From Pedobacter sp. W3I1 (GTDB lineage: Bacteria; Bacteroidota; Bacteroidia; Sphingobacteriales; Sphingobacteriaceae): a DNA stretch of 64,000 nt. The stretch is taken from contig NZ_JAUSXN010000001.1 of NCBI RefSeq assembly GCF_030816015.1, positions 4,898,001 through 4,962,000 of the forward strand. The letters run 5' to 3'. Below are positions 44,462 to 53,884 of this stretch, in pieces. Positions within the stretch are counted from its first letter, which is position 1; each line of letters starts with the position of its first letter. The notes beneath the pieces were generated by a model. The model made no database searches and was not told the origin of the DNA. It saw only the letters and a program-made list of their open reading frames with translations. The translations under genes and the position numbers were made by a program.

Positions 44462-45247
44462 TCATTCCACAAAACGTTTGATAATTCTAAGTTTGTGCGA
44501 ATATTTTCCCAATTCTTTATTAAAAATTCCCTGATCGTCAATCGGATCGATTTTTACTTTGGCTGAAGAATGGATAATTTCGTTGGGACTCAACATAATA
44601 CCCACATGAGTAATTCTGCCTTCATCATTATCGAAAAAAGCAACATCACCAGCTTTACATTCAGCTAAAAAGCCAACCAGTTCACCTTGTTCGGCCTGTT
44701 GTGAAGCATCACGATTTAACTTAATGCCTAACATTTTAAATACGGTTTGAACAAAACCAGAGCAATCTAAGCCAAACAAATGCCTTCCCCCCCATAGGTA
44801 TGGGACATTTTGAAAAAATTTAGCCGTTTCGGTAACGCTATCGGTAAAATTTACAGCACTATTATCGTATGCTTCGAAATTCAGTTTAAACTTTTCTTCA
44901 CCTGCATAACAAAAACCATCCTTTAAAAAAGGAAGGTTACTTGCCGGACTTAAATGATACGAACTTCCATCGGACGCGGTTAATACATTATTGAAGCTTA
45001 GCGGAGCATGTAATTTACAATTGTGCATTTCTGCAAATTGGTTTTGGGGAATCGCGGCCAATTGCCTGAAATCCATCCAGCCTTCGTAACCATCGTAGCC
45101 ATTTTGAATGAGCCACCAGCGGTCTTCCTTCTGAATAATTTCGACATGATCGCCGAATAAAAGCTGCGAAACAATTTCTGCTTTATCTGATGCATCAGCT
45201 CTTAAGGGGGCTACAGCAACTCTACAAATACCGTATTGATTTTCCAT
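44462..45247 (-). CDS. NlpC/P60-family (C40) peptidase with SH3-like domain
   Basis: 261 residues. An N-terminal SH3b-like domain (about 1-70, CRVAVAPLRADASDKAEIVS) is followed by the C40 domain with Cys162 in GLDCSGFVQTVFKML, His214 in RITHVGIML and a third polar residue at His226. It hydrolyses cell-wall peptides, probably the gamma-D-Glu-diaminopimelate bond (family knowledge). There is no clear signal peptide, so it may act in peptide recycling in the cytoplasm. Start at 45247 gives MENQYGICRVAVAPL. Confidence 0.88.
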   Translation of the reverse strand: MENQYGICRVAVAPLRADASDKAEIVSQLLFGDHVEIIQKEDRWWLIQNGYDGYEGWMDFRQLAAIPQNQFAEMHNCKLHAPLSFNNVLTASDGSSYHLSPASNLPFLKDGFCYAGEEKFKLNFEAYDNSAVNFTDSVTETAKFFQNVPYLWGGRHLFGLDCSGFVQTVFKMLGIKLNRDASQQAEQGELVGFLAECKAGDVAFFDNDEGRITHVGIMLSPNEIIHSSAKVKIDPIDDQGIFNKELGKYSHKLRIIKRFVE

Positions 45248-45356
45248 TTAAATGTGCTCGTGAAACTATTGTAAAACTAATAAAATACATCCATTGCCTA
45301 ACATTTTGCCTGCAAATTTGTTATTTTTATGATGATCACCTTTTAAATAGCTCGCC

Positions 45357-45809
45357 ATGAATTTTAAAAAAATATTAATTGCCGTTGATAACAGTACCTG
45401 CTCAGAAAAAGCGGCAAAAGCCGGTTACGACATGGCTGAAAAATTTGGAGCAGAAGTAGCATTGGTTAATATTATCGAGCCTATCCCAGCCAACGTAAAT
45501 CCCGATTTAACGCTGGCTCCGGTATTTCTGGAAACTTACGATAACAGCGAAGAAAACAGCCATATTTTACTCAAAGAAATGGAGACTAAATACGGGAAAG
45601 GCATAAAAACCACTTATTTGAGCATTGTTGATACCGCAGCACATGGTATTATCCAGCAATCAGATGAGTGGGGATCTGATTTAATCGTTATCGGAACCTA
45701 CGGACGTACCGGACTGTACCATTTTTTAATGGGAAGCGTTGCCGAACACGTGGCGAGAAAATCTGCTTGTCCGGTTTTAATTATCCCGAATAAATGTGAC
45801 GTAGATTAG
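45357..45809 (+). CDS. UspA-family universal stress protein
   Basis: 150 residues, single USP domain. ILIAVDNSTCSEKAAKAG at the N-terminus and IVIGTYGRTGLYHFLMGSVAE followed by HVARKSACPVLII at the C-terminus, the latter the ATP-binding G-2x-G-9x-G motif. Cytoplasmic. It is divergent from the NlpC/P60 gene and convergent with the ferredoxin gene. Confidence 0.92.
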   Translation: MNFKKILIAVDNSTCSEKAAKAGYDMAEKFGAEVALVNIIEPIPANVNPDLTLAPVFLETYDNSEENSHILLKEMETKYGKGIKTTYLSIVDTAAHGIIQQSDEWGSDLIVIGTYGRTGLYHFLMGSVAEHVARKSACPVLIIPNKCDVD

Positions 45810-45936
45810 CTCATTGGTTCAATAGCCATTAGTTATTGGTAATTGCAAACTGCCAACTGAAAACTGGATGCTTGTTCACTAGTCATTTACTTCAATGGCA
45901 ACTATAAACTGCTAATTTCACTAGATAGAAAACAAA

Positions 45937-45961
45937 AAAGTCCCGGCTTTTGCGGGACTTT
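45937..45961 (-). terminator. Intrinsic terminator after the ferredoxin gene
   Basis: Perfect 9-bp stem AAAGTCCCG/CGGGACTTT with a 7-nt loop; on the minus strand it is followed by TTTTTTG. It serves the ferredoxin gene at 45984 and could also stop uspA transcripts from the other side. Confidence 0.85.
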
Positions 45962-45983
45962 CATTGTAAATATCTGATAGAGA

Positions 45984-46334
45984 CTATCCTTCCTGGTGCA
46001 ACCAAGCTTTCTTAGCCAATAATTCTTCTTCTGTTTCGCGGATATCTTCGTCATCTACGCAACAATCAACCGGGCAAACTGCTGCACACTGAGGTTCATC
46101 ATGAAAGCCCTTACACTCTGTACACTTATCGGATACAATGTAATAAACTTCATCCGAAACAGCTTCCTGAGCGGCATCAGCTTCAATTTGTTGATTACCA
46201 AAATCAATGATACCATTTAAGTTAGTACCATCAGAAAAACGCCATGCAGTACCGGCATCGTAAATTGCGTTGTTAGGACATTCCGGTTCGCAAGCCCCGC
46301 AATTTATACACTCATCTGTTATTTTAATCGCCAT
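45984..46334 (-). CDS. 4Fe-4S dicluster-type ferredoxin
   Basis: 116 residues. First cluster motif CINCGACEPECP at about 10-21; second CTECKGFHDEPQCAAVCPVD near 75-95, with a spacer longer than in classic ferredoxins, as in the YfhL/FdxA-like group. A middle insert of about 45 residues lies between the clusters. Electron carrier in the cytoplasm. Downstream is a terminator, so it is monocistronic. Confidence 0.9.
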   Translation of the reverse strand: MAIKITDECINCGACEPECPNNAIYDAGTAWRFSDGTNLNGIIDFGNQQIEADAAQEAVSDEVYYIVSDKCTECKGFHDEPQCAAVCPVDCCVDDEDIRETEEELLAKKAWLHQEG

Positions 46335-46412
46335 GTTTTCGTCTAATTCTTTTGCTTAGTTTACCTTTGCGATGCAAATATAATATATAATCACTTAATA
46401 TTAATTCTAAAT

Positions 46413-47429
46413 ATGTCAGCATTAACTCAAGAAAAAGTAATAATCGCGTTCAACAAACTGGGCTTATTGCTTACAAACCCTACTGACATACTAGGAAATG
46501 CGTTTTATAGCGCTGAAAGCACAAATGCGTGGTTTACTTCAGAAAACATAAAAAAATCTATTTTATCTTTTGCTGAGATGTTAAATGAGGTTGATTTAGC
46601 CATTTGGTTCAAATCGGTTAAGTTTAGCACCTCCCCAAAAAAGGTTGGTTTAATCCTGGCAGGGAATATTCCACTAGTGGGTTTGCATGATGTTTTAAGT
46701 GTATTGGCTACGGGCAATATTGCTTTAATTAAGCTTTCTTCGGCTGATGATAAATTAATTAAAGCTGTAATTACCGAACTGATTAAAATAGAGCCTGCCT
46801 TTGAGAATAAAATAGAATATGTAGAGCGTTTAAAAGATTTTGACGCGGTTATTGCCACTGGCAGCAATAATTCATCACGCTATTTTGATTATTATTTTAG
46901 TAAAGTACCCAACATTATCAGAAAAAACAGAAACAGTGTTGCAGTTTTAAATGGTTCAGAAAGTTTCGAGGATATTCAAAACCTGGGAAATGATATTTTT
47001 GATTATTTTGGTTTAGGTTGCAGAAACGTTTCTAAACTTTATTTTCCTAAAGGCTACGATATTGCGAATTTTTACGAAGGCATAGAAAGTTTTCAACCCA
47101 TTATTAACCATTTTAAATATAATAACAATTACGACTATAATAAATCTATCTATCTCGTTAATGCGGCTAAACACTTTGATAATGGCTTTTTGCTATTGAA
47201 AGAAGATGAGAGCCTTACGTCGCCTCTGGCCGTTCTCTTTTATGAGGAATATGAGAACCTCCAAGAAGTAGAAGATAAATTAAAGGATAAATCAGAAAAT
47301 ATTCAATGTGTGATTACCAAATCACCTTTAAATTTAAACACTTTCAGCTTTGGCCAAAGCCAGCACCCAAAACTTTGGGATTATGCCGATAATGTAAATA
47401 CTGTTGAGTTCTTAAACAACCTAAATTGA
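46413..47429 (+). CDS. LuxC-type acyl-CoA reductase
   Basis: 338 residues of the PF05893 acyl-CoA/acyl-protein reductase fold. Motifs: KVGLILAGNIPLVGLHDVLS, the cofactor-binding VIATGSNNSSRYFDYY, and the catalytic Cys in FGLGCRNVSKLY. It reduces a fatty acyl thioester to an aldehyde. The family occurs widely in Bacteroidota outside bioluminescence; the partner is not known here. It starts 79 bp after the divergent ferredoxin gene. Confidence 0.88.
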   Translation: MSALTQEKVIIAFNKLGLLLTNPTDILGNAFYSAESTNAWFTSENIKKSILSFAEMLNEVDLAIWFKSVKFSTSPKKVGLILAGNIPLVGLHDVLSVLATGNIALIKLSSADDKLIKAVITELIKIEPAFENKIEYVERLKDFDAVIATGSNNSSRYFDYYFSKVPNIIRKNRNSVAVLNGSESFEDIQNLGNDIFDYFGLGCRNVSKLYFPKGYDIANFYEGIESFQPIINHFKYNNNYDYNKSIYLVNAAKHFDNGFLLLKEDESLTSPLAVLFYEEYENLQEVEDKLKDKSENIQCVITKSPLNLNTFSFGQSQHPKLWDYADNVNTVEFLNNLN

Positions 47430-47496
47430 ATTTCTCAAACTAGTGTTTCAGCTTTCTCCTTTGGTCTTTCAGCTTAAATAGCTATTTTTGGACACA

Positions 47497-47700
47497 ATGT
47501 ATATCGTTAAAGTTAAAGGCATAGCCAAAATTCCGGATTACGTACAGTTAAGAGATGACAAGTTTACACTTTTAGCTTACTTTAGGGTTGACAGACCTGA
47601 TAAATCGCTGGAAAAACTCGGACTTGGCGACAAGCAAGAATACATTATGGAAATGGTTAAAGGTTTGCCTTTCGGGCAGATTGCAAAATTAGAAATATAA
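47497..47700 (+). CDS. Conserved small protein of unknown function
   Basis: 67 residues from the ATG at 47497 (MYIVKVKGIAKIPDYVQL); an in-frame TTG at 47488 would add three. One compact alpha-beta domain with no signal peptide. Its stop codon lies one base before the ftsE-like start, so the two are co-transcribed. I recognise no named family with certainty. Confidence 0.75.
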   Translation: MYIVKVKGIAKIPDYVQLRDDKFTLLAYFRVDRPDKSLEKLGLGDKQEYIMEMVKGLPFGQIAKLEI

Positions 47701-47701
47701 T

Positions 47702-48385
47702 ATGGCAGGCAACTCAGTAATTCATTTAAGCAATGTTGATGTTTTTCAACAGAAACATTTAGTCCTCTCAAACGTAAATTTACACATCGAAAAAGACGAA
47801 TTTGTATTCCTGATCGGTCAAACAGGTTCGGGTAAGAGCAGCTTGCTTAAAATATTATATGGCGATTTACATATTGGCAATGGTGAAGGCAATATTGCCG
47901 GTTTCGACCTTAAAAACCTAAAAGAAAGCCAGGTGCCCTTTTTACGCCGTAAATTGGGTGTGGTTTTTCAGGATTTTCAATTGCTTACTGATAGGACCAT
48001 CGAAAAAAACCTTGAGTTTGTGCTTAAGGCAACAGGCTGGAAAGATGAAAAACTAATTAACGAGCGCATTAAAGATGTTTTAGACAAAGTTGGTTTACGT
48101 TCTAAAATCAAAAAAATGCCACACGAAATTTCTGGTGGTGAACAGCAACGTATTGTTATTGCAAGAGCTTTATTAAATGATCCGGAAATAATTTTAGCTG
48201 ATGAGCCTACCGGGAATTTAGACCCAGAAACATCAGAAGAAATTGTAACCCTGCTAAAACAAATCAGCCAGGCCGGAACTGCAGTATTAATGGCAACACA
48301 CGATTACCACATCATCCGCACTTTCCCTTCGCGCATCATTAAATGTGAGAATGGAGTTGTGCACGAAGATGCGCAAATCGTATAA
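47702..48385 (+). CDS. ftsE: FtsE-like ABC transporter ATP-binding protein
   Basis: 227 residues, ABC ATPase. Walker A LIGQTGSGKSSLLKI, signature ISGGEQQRIVIARALL, Walker B IILADEPTGNLDPETS and the H-loop in MATHDYHII. The length and the LRRKLGVVFQDFQLL Q-loop match the FtsE group, which works with FtsX in septal cell-wall hydrolysis. FtsX is not in this window. Start at 47702 follows the previous stop by one base. Confidence 0.88.
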   Translation: MAGNSVIHLSNVDVFQQKHLVLSNVNLHIEKDEFVFLIGQTGSGKSSLLKILYGDLHIGNGEGNIAGFDLKNLKESQVPFLRRKLGVVFQDFQLLTDRTIEKNLEFVLKATGWKDEKLINERIKDVLDKVGLRSKIKKMPHEISGGEQQRIVIARALLNDPEIILADEPTGNLDPETSEEIVTLLKQISQAGTAVLMATHDYHIIRTFPSRIIKCENGVVHEDAQIV

Positions 48386-48513
48386 AAAATTCTGACATCC
48401 GTCAGCTAATCAGCCAATCTGTTCAGATAAATACAAATAAATCTGACAGCTTGGCTGATTTCCGTTTATGGCAAAATAGTTGAGATTAACACAAAAAAAT
48501 TCAGCCTAGTATT

Positions 48514-49095
48514 ATGTTTAATAAGAAGAAAAATAACGATAAAGAAGAAAATATAATGAATCCTGAAAATACATCAGAAAATACTGCTGAGAATGTAGAG
48601 AATACTGATGCTCCTATCGCTGAAACTGAGCAGGCACCCGAATTATCTGCAGAAGAAAAATTGCAAGCGGAAGTTCAACAGCTTAACGACAAATATTTAC
48701 GTTTATATGCTGAGTTCGATAATTATAAACGTCGTACGCAAAAAGAACGTGTAGAATTATTGCAAACTGCTGGTAAAGATGTAATTGTTTCACTTTTACC
48801 TGTTTTAGATGATTTTGACCGTGCATTAAAAGCAATGGAAACTGCTACTGAGGTAGCTCCGGTTAAAGAAGGTATATTGTTGGTAAGCACAAAACTGAAA
48901 AATACCTTAGCACAAAAAGGTTTGAAAGATGTAGAAAGCATTAGCCAACCTTTCAATACCGATTTCCACGAAGCCATTACTAATATCCCTGCTCCTAGCG
49001 ATGACCTTAAAGGGAAAGTGATTGATGAGGTTGAAAAAGGTTATACCTTAAATGATAATGTTATCCGCTTTGCTAAAGTTGTAGTTGGAGCGTAA
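48514..49095 (+). CDS. grpE: GrpE, nucleotide exchange factor of DnaK
   Basis: 193 residues. A charged, disordered N-terminus (about 50 residues, rich in Glu, Asn and Thr) is followed by the long helix and the C-terminal domain with DKYLRLYAEFDNYKRRTQKE, LLPVLDDFDRALKAM and the family end VIRFAKVVVG. It releases ADP from DnaK. dnaJ follows 89 bp downstream; dnaK is elsewhere. Upstream is an IR AATCAGCCAA/TTGGCTGATT at about 48412-48462 that may end the ftsE transcript. Confidence 0.95.
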   Translation: MFNKKKNNDKEENIMNPENTSENTAENVENTDAPIAETEQAPELSAEEKLQAEVQQLNDKYLRLYAEFDNYKRRTQKERVELLQTAGKDVIVSLLPVLDDFDRALKAMETATEVAPVKEGILLVSTKLKNTLAQKGLKDVESISQPFNTDFHEAITNIPAPSDDLKGKVIDEVEKGYTLNDNVIRFAKVVVGA

Positions 49096-49105
49096 GAAAT
49101 AATTA

Positions 49106-49173
49106 TTGAATGATTGAATTTTGAATGATTGAATTAACATTCTCTCATTCCATCACTTAATCATTCAATCATT
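49106..49173 (+). repeat. Tandem and inverted 15-bp repeats in the grpE-dnaJ spacer
   Basis: TTGAATGATTGAATT twice head to tail at 49106-49135, and an inverted relative AATCATTCAATCATT at 49159-49173. The transcript could fold into a hairpin just before the dnaJ ribosome-binding site. Confidence 0.7.
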
Positions 49174-49184
49174 TTATAAAGAAG

Positions 49185-50348
49185 ATGAGTAAAAGAGATT
49201 ATTACGATGTATTAGGCGTAACTAGGGGCGCAGCCGCTGATGAGATAAAGAAAGCTTATCGCAAGATGGCTATTAAATATCACCCAGATAAAAACCCAGG
49301 AGATAAAGCTGCTGAAGATAAATTTAAGGAAGCTGCAGAAGCTTACGAAATTTTAAGCAGTCCCGATAAAAAACAACGTTATGATCAATACGGTCATGCT
49401 GGTGTTGGTGGCGCAAGTGGCGGTGGTTACGGCGGTGGCGGCATGAACATGGACGATATTTTTAGCAATTTCGGCGATGTATTTGGCGGCCATAATCCTT
49501 TCGAAAGCTTTTTTGGCGGCGGCGGTGGCGGTCAGCAACGTGGCGGTCGTCGTGTTGCCAAAGGTTCCAACCTGCGCATAAAAGTTAAATTAACGCTTGA
49601 AGAAATTGCACATGGTGCAGAAAAGAAAATCAAGGTTAATAAACTGATCGTTTGTAAAACTTGCGACGGCTCTGGCGCAAAAGATAAATCATCGGTTAGT
49701 ACCTGTGGTACCTGCGGTGGCAGCGGCCAGGTGCGTAGAGTAACCAATACCATTTTAGGCCAGATGCAAACTGCATCTACCTGTCCTACCTGTAACGGTA
49801 GCGGTCAGCAAATTACCTCAAAATGTACAGTTTGTCATGGAGACGGTGTTGTACGTGGCGAAGAAACCATTACCATTAATATTCCTGCCGGTGTAAGTGA
49901 AGGTATGCAATTAAGCATGAGTGGAAAAGGAAATGCAGCACCTAATGGTGGCATCCCTGGTGATTTAATTATCTTAATTGAAGAAACACCGCACGAAACG
50001 CTTAAACGCGAAGGCAATAATATTGTGTACGATTTACATTTAAGTTTTGTTGATGCTGCTTTAGGTATGAGTATCGAGGTACCAACCATTGATGGTAAAG
50101 CAAAAATAAAAATCGAACCAGGTACCCAAAGCGGAAAATTATTGCGCTTAAAAGGTAAAGGTTTGCCAGAAGTGAATTCTTACCACAGAGGCGATGAGAT
50201 TATCCACATCAACATCTGGACACCAAAAGCTTTAAGTAGCGACGAACGTGATGCTTTAGAGAAATTACGTGAATCGCCGAACTTTAAGCCTCAACCAGGT
50301 AAAAATGATAAGAGTTTCTTCGAAAGAATGAAAGAATACTTCGAGTAA
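49185..50348 (+). CDS. dnaJ: DnaJ chaperone
   Basis: 387 residues; co-chaperone of DnaK. J-domain with HPD (KYHPDKNPGD), a Gly/Phe-rich linker including FGGGGGGQQRGG, four zinc-finger motifs (CKTCDGSG, CGTCGGSG, CPTCNGSG, CTVCHGDG), and the two-part substrate domain ending with KNDKSFFERMKEYFE. Normal length. A terminator follows 20 bp after the stop codon. Confidence 0.97.
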   Translation: MSKRDYYDVLGVTRGAAADEIKKAYRKMAIKYHPDKNPGDKAAEDKFKEAAEAYEILSSPDKKQRYDQYGHAGVGGASGGGYGGGGMNMDDIFSNFGDVFGGHNPFESFFGGGGGGQQRGGRRVAKGSNLRIKVKLTLEEIAHGAEKKIKVNKLIVCKTCDGSGAKDKSSVSTCGTCGGSGQVRRVTNTILGQMQTASTCPTCNGSGQQITSKCTVCHGDGVVRGEETITINIPAGVSEGMQLSMSGKGNAAPNGGIPGDLIILIEETPHETLKREGNNIVYDLHLSFVDAALGMSIEVPTIDGKAKIKIEPGTQSGKLLRLKGKGLPEVNSYHRGDEIIHINIWTPKALSSDERDALEKLRESPNFKPQPGKNDKSFFERMKEYFE

Positions 50349-50367
50349 TGAATTAAATATAAAATTG

Positions 50368-50399
50368 AAAAACCGATGTCGCAAGCATCGGTTTTTTTT
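50368..50399. terminator. Bidirectional intrinsic terminator between dnaJ and a convergent gene
   Basis: Stem AAAAACCGATG/CATCGGTTTTT with a 7-nt loop and T-run on the plus strand; an A-run on the other side makes it usable in both directions, for dnaJ and the minus-strand lipoprotein gene at 50407. Confidence 0.9.
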
Positions 50400-50406
50400 G
50401 TTTCAA

Positions 50407-51357
50407 CTAGTCAACAAAATTGTTGTAGGCCGATCTCATATTATCCTGATCCCTAACTAATTCCTCAATATCATACTCTGTTAATTTACCAGAAGCAGAT
50501 GCATCACGCATCATTTTCCTCGCCGCAATTAAATAATCATTTAACCGATCGTTAAAATTTCTAAAATAACTATCCTTGCCAGGAAATTTAGCTGCATCGG
50601 GCGCAGTCATAGCTACATGTTTATTATACTGATCTTCTAGCACCTGATAAGCAGATTTAGCCTTTGCCTCTATCGTTTTATAATTTTTATTACTGGCCAA
50701 TAATTTAGTAAACTCGGCAACTTTGCTCCTGTCATCTTTTAATGCAAAAATATACTCTTTTAGCGGGTGAGTTTTTAAAATTACACGTTCTGCATCATCG
50801 CCAATTATATTTAATTTAGCCAAAACCTGTTCATCATAAGCATAATATTTTTTGCCCATGCTGTAAATAGAATCCACTAAAGCTTTTCCTTTAACCCCTT
50901 TGTCATCCTTCCAATCTTCTGCCTGGATATATTCATCTAAAGATTTATATGTTTCTTTAATTTTATCAAGTACGCCCGTCATGGATACTACGTTTTCCTT
51001 GAAAAATTTTTGATCATCGCTGCTTAAAGCACTTGGAGGTGTATCTGGCTTTATTTTACTGCTACTGATTGTGCTCATAGAAAATGGCGTGATTAAACCA
51101 ATAAAAGCGAAATTGTCATTTGGGTTTCCCAAGCCTTTTTCAATTTTAATAATGTTACCTTCTATACGCTTAATATAATCGTTGTTTTTATCCGTAAAGC
51201 TTACCACTACATTGTTGTACTCAATAATCTCATTTACGTCTTTTTCATCAACCTCAGCGTAGCTTGTTTTAGCATTACTGTCTTTTTTACCATCATTTTT
51301 GCATGCTGTTACCGACAATACAAGTGCAAGGGCAGTTAATTTTAAGAGTGTTTTCAT
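50407..51357 (-). CDS. DUF3829-like lipoprotein
   Basis: 316 residues. A lipoprotein signal ends LALVLSVTACKND (Cys19). The mature protein is helical, with the pattern NEIIEYNNVVVSFTDKNNDY and KYYAYDEQVLAKLNI that I associate with the DUF3829 (YiiG-like) family, and a long last helix. Envelope-attached; function unknown. It shares its terminator with dnaJ. Confidence 0.7.
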   Translation of the reverse strand: MKTLLKLTALALVLSVTACKNDGKKDSNAKTSYAEVDEKDVNEIIEYNNVVVSFTDKNNDYIKRIEGNIIKIEKGLGNPNDNFAFIGLITPFSMSTISSSKIKPDTPPSALSSDDQKFFKENVVSMTGVLDKIKETYKSLDEYIQAEDWKDDKGVKGKALVDSIYSMGKKYYAYDEQVLAKLNIIGDDAERVILKTHPLKEYIFALKDDRSKVAEFTKLLASNKNYKTIEAKAKSAYQVLEDQYNKHVAMTAPDAAKFPGKDSYFRNFNDRLNDYLIAARKMMRDASASGKLTEYDIEELVRDQDNMRSAYNNFVD

Positions 51358-51532
51358 AGTTTTTTATTTTTTCATAATCTGATCTTCCATCACAGCAATT
51401 TTTAAACCAAAAAGTTGTAGTGGACAAATGGTTGTTTATTCCGTTAACGGCCCTTACCAAACTGGTTATTTTTCTTAAATATTGCCCTCTTTAGGGGTTA
51501 CAATTTCAATAACAAGGTATTAACAGTAAAAT

Positions 51533-51835
51533 ATGGATGAAGTCAATGACGCTTTTAAAAAGAATCCTATCGCCTGGGCGATATTTACATGCTATTGTAT
51601 CGGTTGGATTTCTCCAATACTAATAACCATATTTTTCGCCGCCCCAACAGAAAATTTACAATATAAAAAAGGCCACCATTCTCCTCTTACCGGCTTTTTA
51701 ACACTTTCAATTTTTTATTTGTTAATTATGTTGACATTAGGATTTACAGGAAATAAAAACAAGGTCTATTTAAAACTATCAGGTTACATTGGCATCTCGT
51801 TGATTATTTTCACTGCAATCTATAACGGAGAATAA
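51533..51835 (+). CDS. Small membrane protein of unknown function
   Basis: 100 residues with three predicted membrane helices (AIFTCYCIGWISPILITIFF, GFLTLSIFYLLIMLTLG, YIGISLIIFTAIY). No family recognised. The DUF72 gene starts 31 bp downstream on the same strand. Confidence 0.7.
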   Translation: MDEVNDAFKKNPIAWAIFTCYCIGWISPILITIFFAAPTENLQYKKGHHSPLTGFLTLSIFYLLIMLTLGFTGNKNKVYLKLSGYIGISLIIFTAIYNGE

Positions 51836-51865
51836 ACCTTTCCCTTTATAACCTGTTTTCTATAC

Positions 51866-52582
51866 ATGAAATGGAGAATTGGTTGTTCAGGTTTCTATTA
51901 CCGCGAATGGAAAGAGGTCTTCTACCCTAAAGGTTTGGCACAAAAGGATTGGTTTAAGTATTATTGCGAGCATTTTAATACAATAGAGATCAATTCTACC
52001 TTTTATAAAATGCCAACTCAAAAATCGTTCGATAAATGGTACGATGAAAGTCCGGACGATTTTTTGTTTACCATTAAAGCACCACGTTTAATTACACATT
52101 ACAAACAGTTTAAAGATTGCGAAGAACTTATCAACGATTTTTACGAAGCTATTCAAATCGGGCTAAAAGAGAAATTGGGCTGTGTACTTTTTCAGTTTCC
52201 ACCGAAGTTCGATTATAGTGAAGAACGGTTAAATCTGTTGATCGGAAATTTAAATCCAGCTTTTAAAAATGTAGTGGAATTTCGTCACATCAGTTGGTTT
52301 GAAGATGAAATTTATAAAAAACTAGCCAAAAACAAAATCATTTTTAGCGGACAGAGTTACCCTTATGCCCTGCCTGATGATGTGATCCAGAATACAGAAA
52401 CCATTTATTACCGTTTTCATGGAAAACCTGTATTATATAAATCTGAATATGATATGAATACGATTAAGGATTTCAAAAATCAGATTAAAGATGGTGCTGG
52501 TGAAGTTTTTGTTTATTTTAATAATACCTGGGGAGTTGGGGCGTTGCATAATGCAAAACAATTACAAGATTTAGTGAAATAG
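51866..52582 (+). CDS. DUF72 (YecE-like) protein
   Basis: 238 residues of the DUF72 TIM-barrel family. Motifs: RIGCSGFYYREWKEVFYP near the start, EINSTFYKMPTQKSFDKW, and VVEFRHISWFE; the C-terminal part has YYRFHGKP and VYFNNTWGVGALHNA. Function not established, though the fold resembles sugar-phosphate isomerases. It follows the small membrane gene by 31 bp. A tandem repeat region begins about 150 bp after its stop. Confidence 0.88.
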   Translation: MKWRIGCSGFYYREWKEVFYPKGLAQKDWFKYYCEHFNTIEINSTFYKMPTQKSFDKWYDESPDDFLFTIKAPRLITHYKQFKDCEELINDFYEAIQIGLKEKLGCVLFQFPPKFDYSEERLNLLIGNLNPAFKNVVEFRHISWFEDEIYKKLAKNKIIFSGQSYPYALPDDVIQNTETIYYRFHGKPVLYKSEYDMNTIKDFKNQIKDGAGEVFVYFNNTWGVGALHNAKQLQDLVK

Positions 52583-52734
52583 ATATATTAGTGCAGTCTG
52601 ATGTTTCCATCTGACTGCTCAGATAATATATGGCGAGTAATACCACTGAGTGATTGTTACCGTGTCAGATGGTAACATCCGACACCACAGGAAGTATCTG
52701 ATATCACGTAAGAGGTTAAGCACCTCGCTATTTT
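52583..52734. other. Spacer before the 330-bp tandem repeats
   Basis: Contains two imperfect inverted repeats, CAGTCTGATG/CATCTGACTG and GTTACC/GGTAAC, each a possible hairpin after the DUF72 gene. Confidence 0.5.
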
Positions 52735-53870
52735 GCAAAAACCCACAGACTTAAATAAAATAAACCTGACAGCAATGATATTTCGTTCCACTACCCTTAA
52801 TTTAGCACAAGCGTTAACGAAATTTAATGGATAGCAGGACTATCGGCACCGAAGAACTACTGCCACTGCTTTCCAAGCCATAATAATGGAATAAGATTGA
52901 GTAAAGCAATTGCAGCGATATTTTTTAATGCTAGCCGGGCTATACGCTGTAGTCCCGATGAAAAATCGGGAGCTGCCGCTGCTTTCCCGTTTTATTAACC
53001 TGGGTTTGTGCTACTATTTATGGAAACCTGGCAAGAGCGTAAACTTATAAGCTACTTACTATCCTGCCAAAACCCACATCCCCTGAAAAATAAACCTGAT
53101 AGCAATGGTATTTCGCTTCACTAACCTTAATTTAGCTCAAACGTTAACGAAATTTAATGGATAGCAGGACTATCGGCACCGAAGAACTACTGCCACTGCT
53201 TTCCAAGCCATAATAATGGAATAAGATTGAGGAAAGCAATTGCAGCGATATTTTTTAATGTTAGTCGGGCTATACGCTATAGCTCAGATTGAAAAAATCT
53301 GAGGCTGCCGCTACTATCCCGTTTATTAACCTGGGTTTGTGCTACTATTTATGGAAACCTGACAAGAGCGTAAACTTATAAGCCATTTACTACCCTGCCA
53401 AAACCCACAGTCCCTGAAAAATAAACCTGATAGCAATGTTATTTCGCTTCACTAATCTTAATTTAGCACAAACGTTAACGAAATTTAATGGATAGCAGGA
53501 CTATCAGCACCGAAGAACTACTGGCTCTGCTTTCCAAGCCATAATAATGGAATAAGATTGAGGAAAGCAATTGCAGCGATATTTTTTAATGTTAGTCAGG
53601 CTATACGCTGTAGTCCCGATGAAAAATCGGGAGCTGCCGCTGCTATCCCGTTTATTAACCTGGGTTTGTGCTACTATTTATGGAAACCTGGCAAGAGCGT
53701 AAACTTATAAGCCATTTGCTACCCTGCCAAAACCCACGGACTTAAATAAAATAAACCTGATAGCAATGGTATTTCGCTCTACTACTCTTAATTTAGCACA
53801 AACGTTAACGAAATTTAATGGATAGCAGGACTATCAGCACCGAAGAACTACTGCCACTGCTGTCCAAAAA
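52735..53870. repeat. 330-bp tandem repeat array
   Basis: Three full units plus the front part of a fourth. The word ATAGCAGGACTATC recurs at 52831, 53161, 53492 and 53822, a period of 330, 331 and 330 bp. Each unit begins near AAATAAACCTGATAGCAATG. A hairpin is present in the three full units: TCCCGAT/ATCGGGA at 52953-52971 and 53614-53632, but CTCAGAT/ATCTGAG at 53283-53303, so both arms changed together. No ORF longer than about 60 codons is conserved. The array explains this 1.3-kb gap; function unknown. Confidence 0.9.
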
Positions 53871-53884
53871 CAAAAACATCAAAT

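Noticed and set aside
46413..47429. LuxC-type reductase considered as part of a lux operon
   Set aside because: No luxA, luxB, luxD or luxE-like gene is nearby; the family is widespread outside bioluminescent bacteria.
52735..53870. 330-bp repeats considered as coding, CRISPR or a repeat-protein gene
   Set aside because: No long open frame is conserved in the units, the period is not a multiple of three in all copies (331), and there are no spacers.
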